From Anadara kagoshimensis (lineage: Eukaryota > Mollusca > Bivalvia > Arcoida > Arcidae): DNA of 64,000 nucleotides. Made by a program: the position numbers and the translations under genes. Each line of letters begins with the position of its first letter. Positions within the stretch are counted from its first letter, which is position 1. Shown here piece after piece: positions 25,762-37,154 of this stretch. The stretch lies in contig CM037869.1 of the NCBI GenBank assembly GCA_021292105.1, forward strand, positions 26,737,536 through 26,801,535, written 5' to 3'. The notes beneath the pieces are model-generated. The model saw only the letters and a list, made by a program, of their open reading frames with translations. It was not told the origin of the DNA and did not search any database.

Positions 25762-26310
25762 GGTCAAAACTGTTAACATTTGTGCAGGGTTTGATGCAGA
25801 AAGTGGCAGAACAACAGGTTTGGTACCAGGGTTGAACCTGGTGGTTTCGATTCAACGGTGTTAAATCAAAAAAAAAAAAAAAAAAGGAAGGGAGGAATGT
25901 TGCGGTCTGAGAGCACTCGCCTACAGTGTAGGAGGTCCCTGGTTCGATCCAGGGTCTGACCCTGCATTTTTTCTCTAACAAGTCTGAAGTGGACCAAAAC
26001 TACATCCAGCTACTGATTACAACTATATAGTGTATAATGGTCAAAACTGTTAACATTTGTGCAGGGTTTGATGCAGAAAGTGGCAGAACAACAGGTTTGG
26101 TACCAGGGTTGAACCTGGTGGTTTCGATTCAACGGTGTTAAATCAAAAAAAAAAAAAAAAGGAAGGGAGGAATGTTGCGGTCTGAGAGCACTCGCCTACA
26201 GTGTAGGAGGTCCCTGGTTCGTTCCAGGGTCTGACCCTGCATTTTTTCTCTAACAAGTCTGAAGTGGACCAAAACTACATCCAGCTACTGATTACAACTA
26301 TATAGTGTAT
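25762..26310 (+). repeat. Tandem duplication of a tRNA-like element
   Basis: Two nearly identical units (first about 25762-26035, second about 26039-26310) directly head to tail. Each has a 5' segment, a poly(A) of 16-19, then a tRNA-like block with A box TGCGGTCTGAGAGC and B box GGTTCGATCC. The TpsiC stem CCCTGG/CCAGGG is perfect; the candidate anticodon loop is ACAGTGT. It is not called a tRNA gene because the acceptor stem is poor. It lies upstream of the LRR gene start. Confidence 0.75.
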
Positions 26311-26319
26311 ATAGACTTG

Positions 26320-27180
26320 AATGTTTAATTTGCTTCGTTTTTTGTAGAAAGTGGTCTATTTTACTGTAAACCATGTACTACTGTACAGTTTTTCTGATTA
26401 GATATGACGACATGGATAAGAAGTTATCAGCTGCCATAAAATATTTAGACATTTTAATTAACCAACTGGAGCATAAAACATCGGTAATACTTCTATTTGT
26501 ATCCTAAACTATCTTATTTCGGAGTGAAAAAAATCCTAAAAATTACGGTGTCAAATCATTTTAACATTTCTGTGGAAATTTTCACATAAAATTTAATGGG
26601 TGAGGGGTTGAAAAAGAAGTCCTACCAAGCCATGCACAAAAAGTGGACAGAATGAATATAGATTTACTTGATCAACATCTAAAAGTAAGAAATAACGCTT
26701 ACGTTGAAGAATACAACTTTGACCTGGTAAAGTAATGTGCCTATTCAGTAGTCCAGCTGAATTGGAGGGGGGAATAGTTAGAATATGGGGTTGTAAATGG
26801 TTGTCTCGTCAGCACATTACAAATTTCAGCTAAGATCACATTCCTCGAATGTATATGGTGTTAGAAATGTCGATAATTGGATAACAATCGGTCTGATTTC
26901 TGGTTTGTTGTATCTGTTGTTAACTTCACAATTTTGTTTCTAAGATTAAAGATTCAATTAAAGGGACGTAATTCAATACATCCGGTTTTATTTTTGTTGT
27001 ATCCCATTCTGGATCGTATCAAATAAAAATAACCAAGAATACAATTCCTCATAAGTTAGTGGTTAGACCGGAATTGTGAAACCATGTTTTTCAAAGGGTT
27101 GAAAAAGTATCCAAAGGACAAAAATTCATTTTACAAATTTAACAAAGGAAATACTTTGCAGGAGGGAGTATACTTTAATT
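26320..27180. other. 5' flank of the LRR gene, no feature recognised
   Basis: No coding region or known repeat recognised. The untranslated first exon and promoter of the minus-strand LRR gene may lie here, but no boundary can be fixed from sequence alone. Confidence 0.35.
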
Positions 27181-27187
27181 TTTGAAA

Positions 27188-27670
27188 TTTCAAAACAAAC
27201 ATACTAATCCATGTCCGAATCACAATCCAGAAACAAAGTAAAAACTTTGAAACCGACAAGTTAGGTTAGACACGCGAAGTTCCAGCAGGGAAGTGAGGTC
27301 GGGTATTCCGGAAGGGTAAGCACCTCCTGTTTAGCTACAGAGTGTAGCTACACCCAATGGCCACTTGTGCAGTCAAAATTGTGTGAAAGGAACATGGAAC
27401 TATGAGACGTCAAATATATCCAGGGCAATCCTGGACACAGAGACAAACTTATCAACATGATAATGTAATGACGTCCATATTATTCTTTTAGGCGTTGACA
27501 AGTCTTGGCTTGCAATATCCTTGGGTCAGCAATTTATTTGCAAGCAGCCGTAGTGGGAACAATTAGTTGGGAAACAAAGTACACCATAAGCAGCAGAAGC
27601 AGGTACAAGGAAAGTTGACAATAGAAAAATTGAAGTCATCACGTTTGTCATAAAGCTTAGACAACGGTAT
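27188..27670 (-). repeat. R1 repeat, long form
   Basis: Second long copy. The core has AAACATACTAATCCATGTCC and CCGGAAGGGTAAGCACCTCC. The extension has AAATATATCCAGGGCAATCC, CTTGGGTCAGCAATTTATTTG, GTAGTGGGAACAATTAG and CATCACGTTTGTCATAAAGC. It aligns throughout with 13150-13660. Confidence 0.8.
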
Positions 27671-28318
27671 AATTTCTGACAATACAAAAGTATTGCCTAC
27701 TGAGTTTCACGGTTAGATCGTCGGGAAACATCCACCAGCCGCTGAGAGGATTAACTTGCACATTATACAGTTATATGACCAGTGTTGATAATTGTGGAAC
27801 CAAAATGTCTTGAAGGGTTGGAGAAATATTCAAAGAACCAAAACATATTTAACCAAATTAAGCTTAGTTTTTTAGGAGTTTCATTCAAGCTAAACAGGTG
27901 TTGAACACACATTCTAGGGTTTGTCTATATCCAATACCTGCATTATAGAATAGAAATGTCATTGCATTTGTATTAAAATAGGGCATTTGCTATTTAGAAC
28001 CAATTATTTTGATTTTAAAAAATCAGCAATCGACACTACACAGCGTGTACATATGGTATTACTTTCAATATCCCTTTTATATATTCGATCATCACGTCAA
28101 AAATAAATAGAGCCGAGGCTGAATAAATAAATTGTTGATTAAAAATTTATTTATTTAGTGATCGAAAAATGGAAATGAAGTAGCACATGCCACTGGAATA
28201 TTACATAGAGGGAGATAACTCCAGTTCACCTACTTGATTTCACAATCATATTCCCTTTTACTTAAATCTAGTGTTATGTGATACTACAAATAAAAAAATC
28301 AAAAAAATTAAAAGCATA

Positions 28319-28319
<1 letters not shown>

Positions 28320-28368
<49 letters not shown>
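28320..28368. repeat. (AT)n/(AAT)n microsatellite
   Basis: A short TATATA run followed by about 13 AAT units. Confidence 0.95.
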
Positions 28369-28465
28369 GTTTAGATGACATCTTATCTTTATAATTAGCA
28401 TGAAGACTAACAAAATTATTCAGTTAAAAAATTTGCCAGATTTAATTAAGTTGAGGAATAACTGC

Positions 28466-28720
28466 TGATCTCAGTTTCACAATAATTCCTTAACTAAGAT
28501 TTTCCGTAACTTAAACCACGTATTTGAACTTAAGAATTTAATCTTTCAAGATATTCAGGAATTTATGGTCACATTTGTAATGCCACGTTAAACTTACAAC
28601 TTATGTATTAATGGTAGTTTTGTCGAAAATTTGTATTAAAAGTTCCATAAAAAATTGCAAAAATTAGCTAAACTTAAGGAAAATCTTAGTTAAGAACCGA
28701 TTGTAAAACTGGGACCAGGG
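28466..28720. mobile_element. Foldback MITE, CTTAACTAAGAT family
   Basis: Left arm TCAGTTTCACAATAATTCC then TTAACTAAGATTTTCCGTAA; right arm TTAAGGAAAATCTTAGTTAA then ACCGATTGTAAAACTGGG. Arms of about 45 bases with AT-rich filler. Confidence 0.75.
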
Positions 28721-28829
28721 TCAAGCTAGTTTATCTCGCAACACATTATCTGTTTAAATACAACGAATAAGCAATAATATTGCAAGCGACTGCAACATAA
28801 ATCAATTATGGATTTGAAAATAGTATGTC

Positions 28830-29195
28830 GTCTAAAACTTGAAAGAATATTGTCCTCTATCTCCAAATTCCATTGAAAACAAGGAAACATGATGACTGCC
28901 TCTGTTTTTTATCATTCTTGTTAAAAATCCCTCAAAAGAATCTTTAATTTTTTTAAACCTGTAGTTCTTTTGACATAATTTTACCATTCTTTTTTATAGG
29001 TACATTGTATGTTTTTGTGCGGAATTTTACTGGTAGAAATGCTGTAAGATTATTTTTGTCCTGTCTCCAAATTCGATTGAAAATAATGAAACATTATGAC
29101 CGTCTCTGTTTCTGGATCTTTCTTGTTAAAAAACATCAAAACTATCAAAAATTGTAAAACTTTTTTTTACATAATCTTACCATTCTCTTTGATAG
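28830..29195. repeat. Imperfect direct duplication next to a LINE relic
   Basis: 28850-28996 and 29040-29190 are alignable. Shared words are GTCTCCAAATTCGATTGAAAA or variant, GAAACAT.ATGAC, CTCTGTTT, TTCTTGTTAAAAA and ATAAT.TTACCATTCT. This is probably part of, or was carried with, the LINE fragment. Confidence 0.6.
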
Positions 29196-30030
29196 TTTGA
29201 TAGGGCAATGGCTTGCGTGTCTTGCTTTGAAGTGGCTATTTCTGCTTCCTGTTCTATATTACCCTTTCTATTTACTTTAAATAACACTTTTCTTTATCTC
29301 TTTGTGAAGTACCCTCTACTCCGTAGCAATCTTTCCTTTATTCTTTCTGATCGTGTTGATAGAATATTCTTTTTCTTTTCCACTCGCTCTTTTACTTTCT
29401 GTTAGGTTATAATAGAAATAATAGAATCCTCTTTCTTTTTCCCAGTTCTAATAATATTTCATTCAGATCCTGCATATCCATATTTTTTCATGAGGAGTTC
29501 ATCTATTTTTGACCTCTATTTGGAACTTGTGGGATTTCAAGCTTGATTATGTCTATAGGAGGCGGTCGCTGATCTTTTCTTGACTTTACGGAGTTTCAAT
29601 TTTTAATTTCGCCAAAACCAAGGAATGGTCACTTCCAACATCTGCATCTGTTTGGATACTACATCCACAAGTCTCTCTCTCTCTCTCTCATCTCTTGTTG
29701 ATGACATTATAAAGTTTAAGTTTTTGTTTTACCGTCTGGAAGTTACATATTGTTATGTGAATAGATGGTACCTGTTTTCATGGCAGAATGTGCTCAGTCT
29801 GTCTCCGTTATTTTTGCTGTTGTCCTCTATTCCTTGTTGTCCCACTGTGCGCCATTCCTTGATTGTCCTTTCCCACCTCAGTGCTGAGGTCTTCTATGAT
29901 TAACAAGACATCATATACTGGTGTTTCATAGACAACTTTTTGCAGTTGGTCACAGAAAGAATCTTTTTCCTCATCCTCAGCATCTTCTTTTGATGCTAAG
30001 CATACTATTGTGGTGAGTTGGGAAAAAGCT
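29000..30030 (-). mobile_element. LINE relic, endonuclease domain (RTE-like)
   Basis: Read on the minus strand from about 30025, one frame gives SKEDAEDEEKDSFCDQLQKV, then VYDVLLIIEDLSTEVG and KDNQG, the APE-type endonuclease region of non-LTR retrotransposons. Further on another frame gives QTDADVGSDHSLVLAKLKIE, the conserved SDH block. The linker towards reverse transcriptase is recognisable (about 29200-29400) but full of stops. No reverse transcriptase core is seen. RTE assignment is by resemblance only. Dead and 5'/3' incomplete. Confidence 0.75.
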
Positions 30031-30127
30031 CTTACTCACAGGTTTCACTCCCAGGAAACGTAAAAAATTCAAAGTGGTGCCAAACGTTTTGAAACTGTCT
30101 AACTGACATCAAAAGTATTGATATATT

Positions 30128-30265
30128 TTACATGCGGAGCACCCGGTCTCACTTCCCTAATGGAAGTTCACGTGTTTAACTTAATTTGGCAGTTTTTAAA
30201 GATTTTACTTTACTTTGGGATTGTGATATGGGCATGGATTGGTATGTTTGTTTTTTATTTATACA
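30128..30265 (+). repeat. R1 interspersed repeat
   Basis: Forward, well-kept 3' two thirds: GCGGAGCACCCGGTCTCACT, AATGGAAGTTCACGTGTTTA, GGGCATGGATTGGTATGTTT. Confidence 0.75.
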
Positions 30266-30876
30266 TGCGCCTGTACACGTATCTATTTAATTTTAACTTC
30301 GTTGATCACGTTTTGTCATATTTATTTCCTGAAAGACAATTACAATTTTTACGTCGGATTTTGGGAGTTCCTTATTAAAACGTACAATGGTATCCGGGTT
30401 CCTGCTTAATTACGGAAACCAGCGACCTGGATCTCCGCATTGTTCTAGAAAATATGTTTTGGTATTTTATGAGTCCCATTTTATGTAAACATCTTGTTTT
30501 AAATGCTACACAGGTTTATGTCACATATATATCATGTGTTTGTCGGTTTTGAAGTCAGTCTTGTCTCCTAACACAGTAATCCATTATACAACTGACGCTA
30601 CTGCTGACAGAACACGCTTCTAAAATTCTCATAATTTTCTGAATGAAAGTAAAAATGTTAAAATCTACTTAATTAGGTATACGTGGTGTTATTCATTTAA
30701 ATTAGTTTAACTTCCATTCACAAACTCTTGAATTCCAGCTCTCGTATTGTGAATTTCCATTCACCGTTGTCGCTTTATTTATGAACGCTGACAGATTAAA
30801 TTGACGCAAATTTAAATAGTTTCTATGTTGAAAAATATGTGTTTATTTCTCATCTAAAATAAGATTGGAATGACAA

Positions 30877-31414
30877 TATATGAAGAAGTGAGTTGAGTTG
30901 AGTAATGGTGTTTAACGTCCCAGTCAAAAATATTTCACTTATATCGAGACGTCGCCAGCTATAGGCGAAGGTGCAGAAATTTTGCCTGTGCGTTGCAATG
31001 ATGGCATTATACAGCAGGGTTCTTTAACGTGCCAAGCCCACCGTGACACGGGACCTCGTTTATTTTAAGTTCCCATCCAAAAGAACCGTGACTTTCATTT
31101 CGTAATGCCGAGTGCTTGGCGAAAGAACAGTAACTACCCAATTTCAAGTCGAACCCACGGCCTCCCACTTACGGAGCGAGCACTCTACCAACTGAGCTAC
31201 CGCAGTGGTTTGATTTTTAGAGAAAATTCCTTTAATTTTAAGTTCTTCAAAACAAATAACACTAAAATGTTACATCCGAAAGAACCGTGACTTTCATTTC
31301 GTAATGCCGAATGCTTGGCGAAAGAAGTTGGGTCAGACCCGACCGGGGATCGAACCCACGACCTCCCACATGTATACGGAGCGAGCACTCTATCAACTGT
31401 ATATGAAGAAGTGA
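30877..31414 (-). mobile_element. Dimeric tRNA-derived SINE (family A) with target duplication
   Basis: Flanked by TATATGAAGAAGTGA at 30877-30891 and 31400-31414. Read on the minus strand: a first unit with B box GGTTCGATCC, truncated after its body word TTCTTTCGGATG; a linker of about 60 bases (31210-31272); then a complete unit starting CCACTGCGGTAGCTCAGTTG. The body includes AAATGAAAGTCACGGTTCTT, CGAGGTCCCGTGTCACGG and TTAAAGAACCCTGCTG; it ends GGACGTTAAACACCATTACT and a CAACT-rich tail. One duplication around both units suggests the dimer moved as one. Body and tail recall domain-sharing invertebrate SINEs (Deu/Meta type), not assigned further. Confidence 0.8.
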
Positions 31415-31539
31415 AAATCAGAACGAGAAAAATATACCACGAGCCTATGGTGTGATTATAATGCATTGGCCAGATCATTTAATTTTTTTTGTCCGATGAA
31501 AAGCCATTTGTAGTCGAAAGCATGTAATTTTAATAGACA

Positions 31540-31635
31540 AACCCTTTTAAAAACTGGCAAAACAAGATCAACACTTTAACTTCCACTAGATAAGTGAGAC
31601 AGGGTGCTCCGGAAGAGTAAGCATCTCATTATGCG
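31540..31635 (-). repeat. R1 interspersed repeat, partial
   Basis: Reverse fragment with AACTTCCACTAGATAAGTGA and GGTGCTCCGGAAGAGTAAGC, just left of the large transposon. Confidence 0.7.
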
Positions 31636-33054
31636 ATGTTAAATTCGTGGAAGAAACTTTAATCTTTAATGTTCCTTTGATTAATTATATTGATTTTCCT
31701 TACTAATTAAGCAAAATATGCGATAAACGGAAATACCAATGCATAGGCGTAGGAGCAGGGGGGGGGGCAGCGGGGGCCGGGCCCCCCAATGTCAGAGAAG
31801 GGGGCCGGGGGGGGGGGGGGGCGCCAGGCCCCCGCAATATATTGTGTGAAATTTCGTATCATAATTTATGTTTATAGTGTAAGTGCTAAAAAAAAGAAAA
31901 CAAAAAAAAAACCCATGAGCTTTAACAGGAAATGTCCATCTGGTAACCAATCAATTATCAATTTCATCATTATACTTGTACACTGTGGTACAGCGTACAC
32001 GGGATATTAAAGCATAAAGTGAGCAAAACAGCCAGTGTAAACAACACCAGCGTGAGTCGAAAGCCGATTTTTGACTTATCTGTTCATTTTAACATGTGAT
32101 GGTGTATTGGGCCATCAATCGGACACATAAATGATTCTATTTAAATAGTTAACTGCATCTGATACACTGTTTAAACTTTGAAACAAATTGATAAAGCGCA
32201 AGTGCTCACCTGTGAATTTGCCGTCGCCGGGAGTTTCTGTTCAATATTTCAATTTTCACTTCTTAATTAAAAATTCTGAAGCGTACAATTCCTCTAGGAT
32301 GTTAAGAACTACATGTTGACCAAATTTCAGCTCAATGTATTGAGAAATAAAGGAGCAGGAGACGTTGGGGGATAACATGCGGTGTACTGGAAATTGCAAG
32401 AACGTGTACTGGGTATTGGAAATTAAGGAGCAAATAGGTGTACTGGGAATTGAGAGGTCAAATATCTTGCCAGATGTGCGATTTTCACGCTTTAATGAAT
32501 TTGTATAGAAATTTATACTTCTTTTTCAATGACAAACAAAACAATTAATTATCTAGTGAAAATCTTCAACATCTGTAATTATTAATCATTCATTATAGAC
32601 GAGATGAAGATGAAACATACATAGACCACGTCTTAAACACATATTTCCCCGATGTTTACCAAACCATTACAAAGGCCTATGCGTAATGTCAAAATATAAT
32701 CCGTTCTGAAATGGTTAAAGTGTCATAGCAAATGCAACTAGTGAAAGTAAAGGGGGAAAACTTTGTAGTTTGGAACTGAGCAGGAAAATGAAGATTACAA
32801 TTTGAGAAATCTTTTTAAATATTTTATAACCTAATGTCATTAGATCGAATCGACCAGCTAAAATATGACTTATTTATATCAAAGGTCAAGATGAGACAGT
32901 CGTCGGAAGGAGGTATCTGGTGTAAAACAGATCCACAAATGTGACGAGAGTAAACGTCTTGAAACTGATTTATAAATAAAAAGTTTTAACAATATAACAC
33001 ATTTTTTCATATTTTTTTTGGCATGTGTTTATTTTGAATTTTTATTTACGACGG

Positions 33055-33508
33055 CGAATCAATAAGAAACCAGCTTAACCTTTTTTCCAGATTAGATCCA
33101 CCTCTTCTTTTTAATGTAATTCAGTGTTCTCTAGTGTGATGCACTTGTCCATCACCCCAGAACTGAAAAAGACAGGGTCATTTCCATTGACACACTCAAC
33201 TGTCATCACGACTTCTTGGTCAGACCTGAAATGACGTCCTCGAGTTTCATTTTTAATTTTGGGAAAAGAAGTCGCTACGAGCTAGGCGGAATGTGGTAAT
33301 TCGTCCCACAACCTTCATTATAACTTTGCAACTGTGTACTCTTGCGTTGTCCTGTTGCGGCGGTTTCACGGATATCAGTTCTCGGGTGGTCTAGCAAGTT
33401 TGCATATAGTACACTCCAGTTATCATTTTACTTCTCTTTGGTTAAAAGTCACACACAATAACACCTTTTGCGTCCCAAAATACCGTGGCCATCACCTTGC
33501 CAGTAGAC
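33055..33508 (-). pseudogene. Mariner transposase relic, C-terminal part
   Basis: Minus-strand frames give GKVMATVFWDAKGVIVCDF, then VYYM, QDNARVHSCKVMKVV and RLARSDFF, matching the second and third catalytic Asp region of mariner transposases. Further on, GNDPVFFSSGVMDKCITLE resembles the usual C-terminus. Several stops and frame changes; inactive. Lies inside the large transposon. Confidence 0.75.
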
Positions 33509-34106
33509 TAATGCTTCTTAACCCTTTTTGACCTAGGGGATCCAGACCCCATCCACGGACGACTCTGTGCTTTATTGTCTGGCTCATATTATTGAACCAA
33601 AATCTCGTATACAGTCTTTAGAATCTTTTGACATAAACGCTTCAACAAGGCGCCGTATACTGATGCTTTGGTTGTCAAAAATCCGCTCGATAGATTTTTT
33701 TTTATATTCACGTGTTCAGAAAGCAAATATAGTTTTATCAAATAATATAGAAAAAATCCTAATGTCAACTGATTCAATTTTCTGCAAATCCACAATGAAA
33801 GCTCAAATTCCATGTACATGTATTCAAAATTTCCAGTTTTTAGACACTGCCATTTTAGGCCTGTTAGTTAATCATATTACTACGCGAATAACCATATCAT
33901 TTCAGAAATAATGCACTTGGTAAAATATTATATACATTTTTTTAATTCCTTAAAATCGGATGTGCAACTCAAAAATATGTATTCCGTTACGCTCTGCAAA
34001 AAAGTGCCTAAAACTATACTGACACCTCGATACGCGTGTAATTTTGTATCCGGGTATAAAACATGTATTGAAACAAGGCAAAAAAATAATGACCGTGTCG
34101 GACAAT

Positions 34107-34470
34107 CGGAAATGGGTTGGTTGGTTGGTTAACGTCGCATCAGCAATTTTCCAGCTATTCGCGACGAGAACTATTAATTTTATTAATCTATGAACAAGTT
34201 CGTGTATGCATGTGAAGTGCGAGTGTGTTTTATGAGCTGCTTTGTACTAGGGCCCACTCAGGGCGACTTTAACGTGCTAGCTCACAGAGTCAGTATGCCG
34301 CAGACAAACATACCACTCCCCAGGCACATTATACTGATAACAGGTAAACCAGTAAAGGCTAACGGCAAGGAAAAATCACTTATGGGGTCTGAGTGGGACT
34401 CGAACTCACAGCGGTGAGAGACCCTAGATTTGTAGACTGGTGTCTTATTCATTAGGCCACCGCGGCCTCT
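34107..34470 (-). mobile_element. tRNA-derived SINE (family C)
   Basis: Minus strand: head GGCCGCGGTGGCCTAATGAA, B box GAGTTCGAGTCCCACTCAG, then a body of about 280 bases ending CTGATGCGACGTTAACCAAC and a CCAAC tail. Distinct from families A and B. Inserted within the large transposon between the two mariner relics. Confidence 0.75.
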
Positions 34471-34824
34471 CAATCGGAAATGGGATAGGATGGTCCCTCG
34501 TAAAATGAGATATAGAAAAACTCTACACATTCTGCATAAATGTTTTTATAATGCTATATTGTCTTTTTGAGTCTAGTGACATTAACGTAACGACCACCTC
34601 TAAATAAGAACAGCGTGTGTATTGAAGCCAGTATGTTCTATGTAAATGCAACCTACATACTGACAACGGCACAATTCCGGCCACTCATAAGTGATGCTGT
34701 ATTTTACCTTGAATCGGCAATTTTTAATCATTATATAGACAAGAACAAGTTCTAATAATAATGAATATAAGGTATTACACATATACCAAGCACTAACTTT
34801 TCTTAAGACTTGTCTGATTTAAAT

Positions 34825-35400
34825 AGGCTACTTTTGGTGGAACAGCACATCTTTACTGAGCTTTCTCCAATTTCTTAATTTAATAATTTTCTGTAACTGC
34901 ATCATAAGTGATGAATAGTATGTGTCATTGATTGTTTGTCCCTTTTGGAGATAACCTACAACCAGATTATGATCAGCATCACTGAAAGCCGAGGTCATAC
35001 CCTCTCCAGCTGATGTAACAGTATTGGTCTTTTTTAGGGTGATCAAGTGTAAACTTTGGCCACTGGGGTTATATGATGAACCACGTTTCATCGATAGTAA
35101 CTAATCTCTGAAAAAAAGCACACAACAAAGTGCACTTGATGTGCTTCTGACCAATTGTCAGATGCCTTGGTAAGTTGGTACCAAACTGAAAACATTTCTC
35201 ATTGCAAGATTTTCTATCAGAATTAAATGTAATACATGTATTTCCTTTGAAATGCCAACTGGCTTTATACCATTCTGTAACTCGCTTGTCAGTCGTAACA
35301 ATATCATAAACTTTATTGACCTTTTCTGGGGTTGAATCAATGACAGACCTTCTAGAACAAGGGCCTTTCTGTTGCGTTTAAATCCCACAACCCACATTTT
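34825..35400 (-). pseudogene. Mariner transposase relic, N-terminal to middle part
   Basis: Minus strand, several frames: PEKVNKVYDIVTTDKRVTEW (linker after the first helix-turn-helix), LAMRNVFSLVP (RWVP-type motif), LVTIDETWF (first catalytic Asp) and VGYLQKGQTINDTYYSSLM up to VLFHQ. Sequence beyond that is lost. It overlaps in protein coverage with 33055-33508, so the two are separate copies rather than halves of one. Confidence 0.8.
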
Positions 35401-36204
35401 TACTTTTAAATTTGAAGGTCATATTTTCCTAGTGTGGATACCATATTAGTTTGGATATCCTTAAGTGTTAAACATTTTTATGAAACTATTGAATTACTTT
35501 ATGTCTCTTAAAATTGGCAATCTACCTAATTCAATTTTGAAATCAAGGTTAGAGCCTTTTCTATGAACACCTAATATTAACTTGCATCGTGAAACTTATT
35601 TATTATTGTATGCACCATGCATACAAACTGTATCATACATTCGCAATCCCCGATTTCTTTAAAAAATGGGACTTGAAAATAATGTTATACACGATTCCCA
35701 GTAACCGTAATTTTGCAATTCCCAGTACACTAAAACAATGATGAGAATCAATTCCCAGTACACCGCGTCGATCTTTCAACGTCTCCTGCTCCTTTATTTC
35801 GCAATACATTGAGCTGAAATTTGGTCGACATGTAGTTCTTAACATCCTAGAGGAATTGTACGCTTCAGAATTTTTAATTAAGAAGTGGAAATTGAAATAT
35901 TGAACAGAAACTCCCGGCGACGGCAAAATCACAGGTGAGCAATTGCGCTTTATCAATTTGTTTCAAAGTTTAAACAGTGTATCAGATGCAGTTAACTATT
36001 TCAATAGATACGTTTATGTGTCCGATTGATGCCCCAATATATAATCACATGTTAAAATGAACAGATAAGTCAAAAATCGGCATTCGACTCAAGCTGGTGT
36101 TGTTTACACTGGCTGTTTTGCTCATTTTATGCATTAATATCCCGTGTACGCTGTACCACAGTGTTGTAAAAGGGCGTCAAAATTTTCCGGGGTACCCCCA
36201 TATC

Positions 36205-36401
36205 CAGTTGCGGATTCAGCGGAGGGCGTACGCCCACCCCCTCTTTATGTCGCTAATAATACATATTGTTCAGCTCAGATTGCACCAGAATGCAGGATTT
36301 TTGCGCCACATTTTCAAAATTTTCCGGGGGAGCATGCCCCCGAACCCCCCTTCGGCTCTCACAGTATACGCCCCCTTTCTAAAATTCTGGATCAGCCTCT
36401 G
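36205..36401. mobile_element. MITE, CAGTTGCGGATTCAG ends, 5-bp target duplication
   Basis: 197 bases from CAGTTGCGGATTCAG to CTGGATCAGCCTCTG, flanked by ATATC at 36200-36204 and 36402-36406. Pyrimidine- and purine-rich inner edges; no coding potential. Inserted into the right end of the large transposon, so it is younger than that element. Confidence 0.8.
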
Positions 36402-37154
36402 ATATCCATCTCCAATGAGAGGGTTGATTATGGAACTTGTGTCATACAGTTATTTCTTGCCTTGATATCACAGTATTTTAACCTATCAAAAACGATGCAC
36501 AATACATTGAAAATTCGTCTAGACAAGACTTAGTTTTGAAAATTTTCCCGGACCCCCACCTATGCGAGGGGTTTAGCACCCCTCTCATACTCTTCCCGCC
36601 TCGTGCACGAGGTCGTACCTGCGGCACAACATAAACATAGCTTCGGTTTGCCCCCCCCCCTCCCCCCCCCCCCCAATATTAAAAACCCTCCTACGCCTAT
36701 GCAATGCAATATAAATCGTTGGTATTTATTTATTTATTTAGTTTTTACAGTGTCCACGGAAGTTTGAACAACGAACAAAATATTTGATTTTAAAAACAAT
36801 ATTTCATGTGAAAGCCTCTCACATGTTATGATACAAGTCATAGTTACAAATCTCTACTCTGTCCCCTGAAGGAAAACCAGACTGCCATGATTACGTACAT
36901 ACCATTACAGATTACAATGTGTATATGAACAGAATCTTTAACTATGACGCAAAATGTGAAATCGGTTTGGACTTAAACAAGTTTAAGTTAAATCCAAAGA
37001 TTGAAATTTTTGTGGCATTGTTGTTTACTGTACTTCAATGTATATTGATAAACATGGATTAGAATTCACTGTATAGTATTTACGGCTTTGTTAGTGAGTT
37101 ACCGCATGGTCAAGGGGTTCAATGTCTACATTTTAAAAGACAAGGATTCCAAGA

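Larger units (their letters stand above)
31742..36701. mobile_element. 4.96 kb DNA transposon with 5-bp target duplication
   Basis: Starts CATAGGCGTAGGAG and ends CTCCTACGCCTATG, with CAATG on both sides (31737-31741, 36702-36706). The ends are G-tract-rich. Long inverted arms align over about 415 bases: 31981-32395 against 36163-35750. Each arm ends inwards in three copies of GTGTACTGGGAATTG-like words (about 32382, 32404, 32436; 35752, 35718, 35692), as expected for subterminal transposase-binding repeats. No transposase of its own is recognised. The interior holds two mariner relics, a SINE and, in the right end, a small MITE. Probably non-autonomous. The 5-bp duplication and CA...TG ends would suit a hAT5-like group (inference); the TA rule excludes mariner as the outer element. 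Confidence 0.8.

Noticed and set aside
25890-25970. Possible tRNA gene (also 26165-26245)
   Set aside because: The B box and TpsiC arm are good, but the acceptor stem pairs poorly and the block lies inside a duplicated repeat; treated as tRNA-derived.
31789-32010. Gly-rich small open frame
   Set aside because: Generated by the G tracts at the left end of the large transposon.
33567-33911. Open frame of 114 codons inside the large transposon
   Set aside because: No similarity to transposases or other known proteins that I can recognise, and AT-rich composition like non-coding DNA.
36097-36533. Overlapping open frames of 101 and 129 codons
   Set aside because: They cover the transposon arm and the 197-base MITE; composition reflects C-rich MITE ends, not protein.
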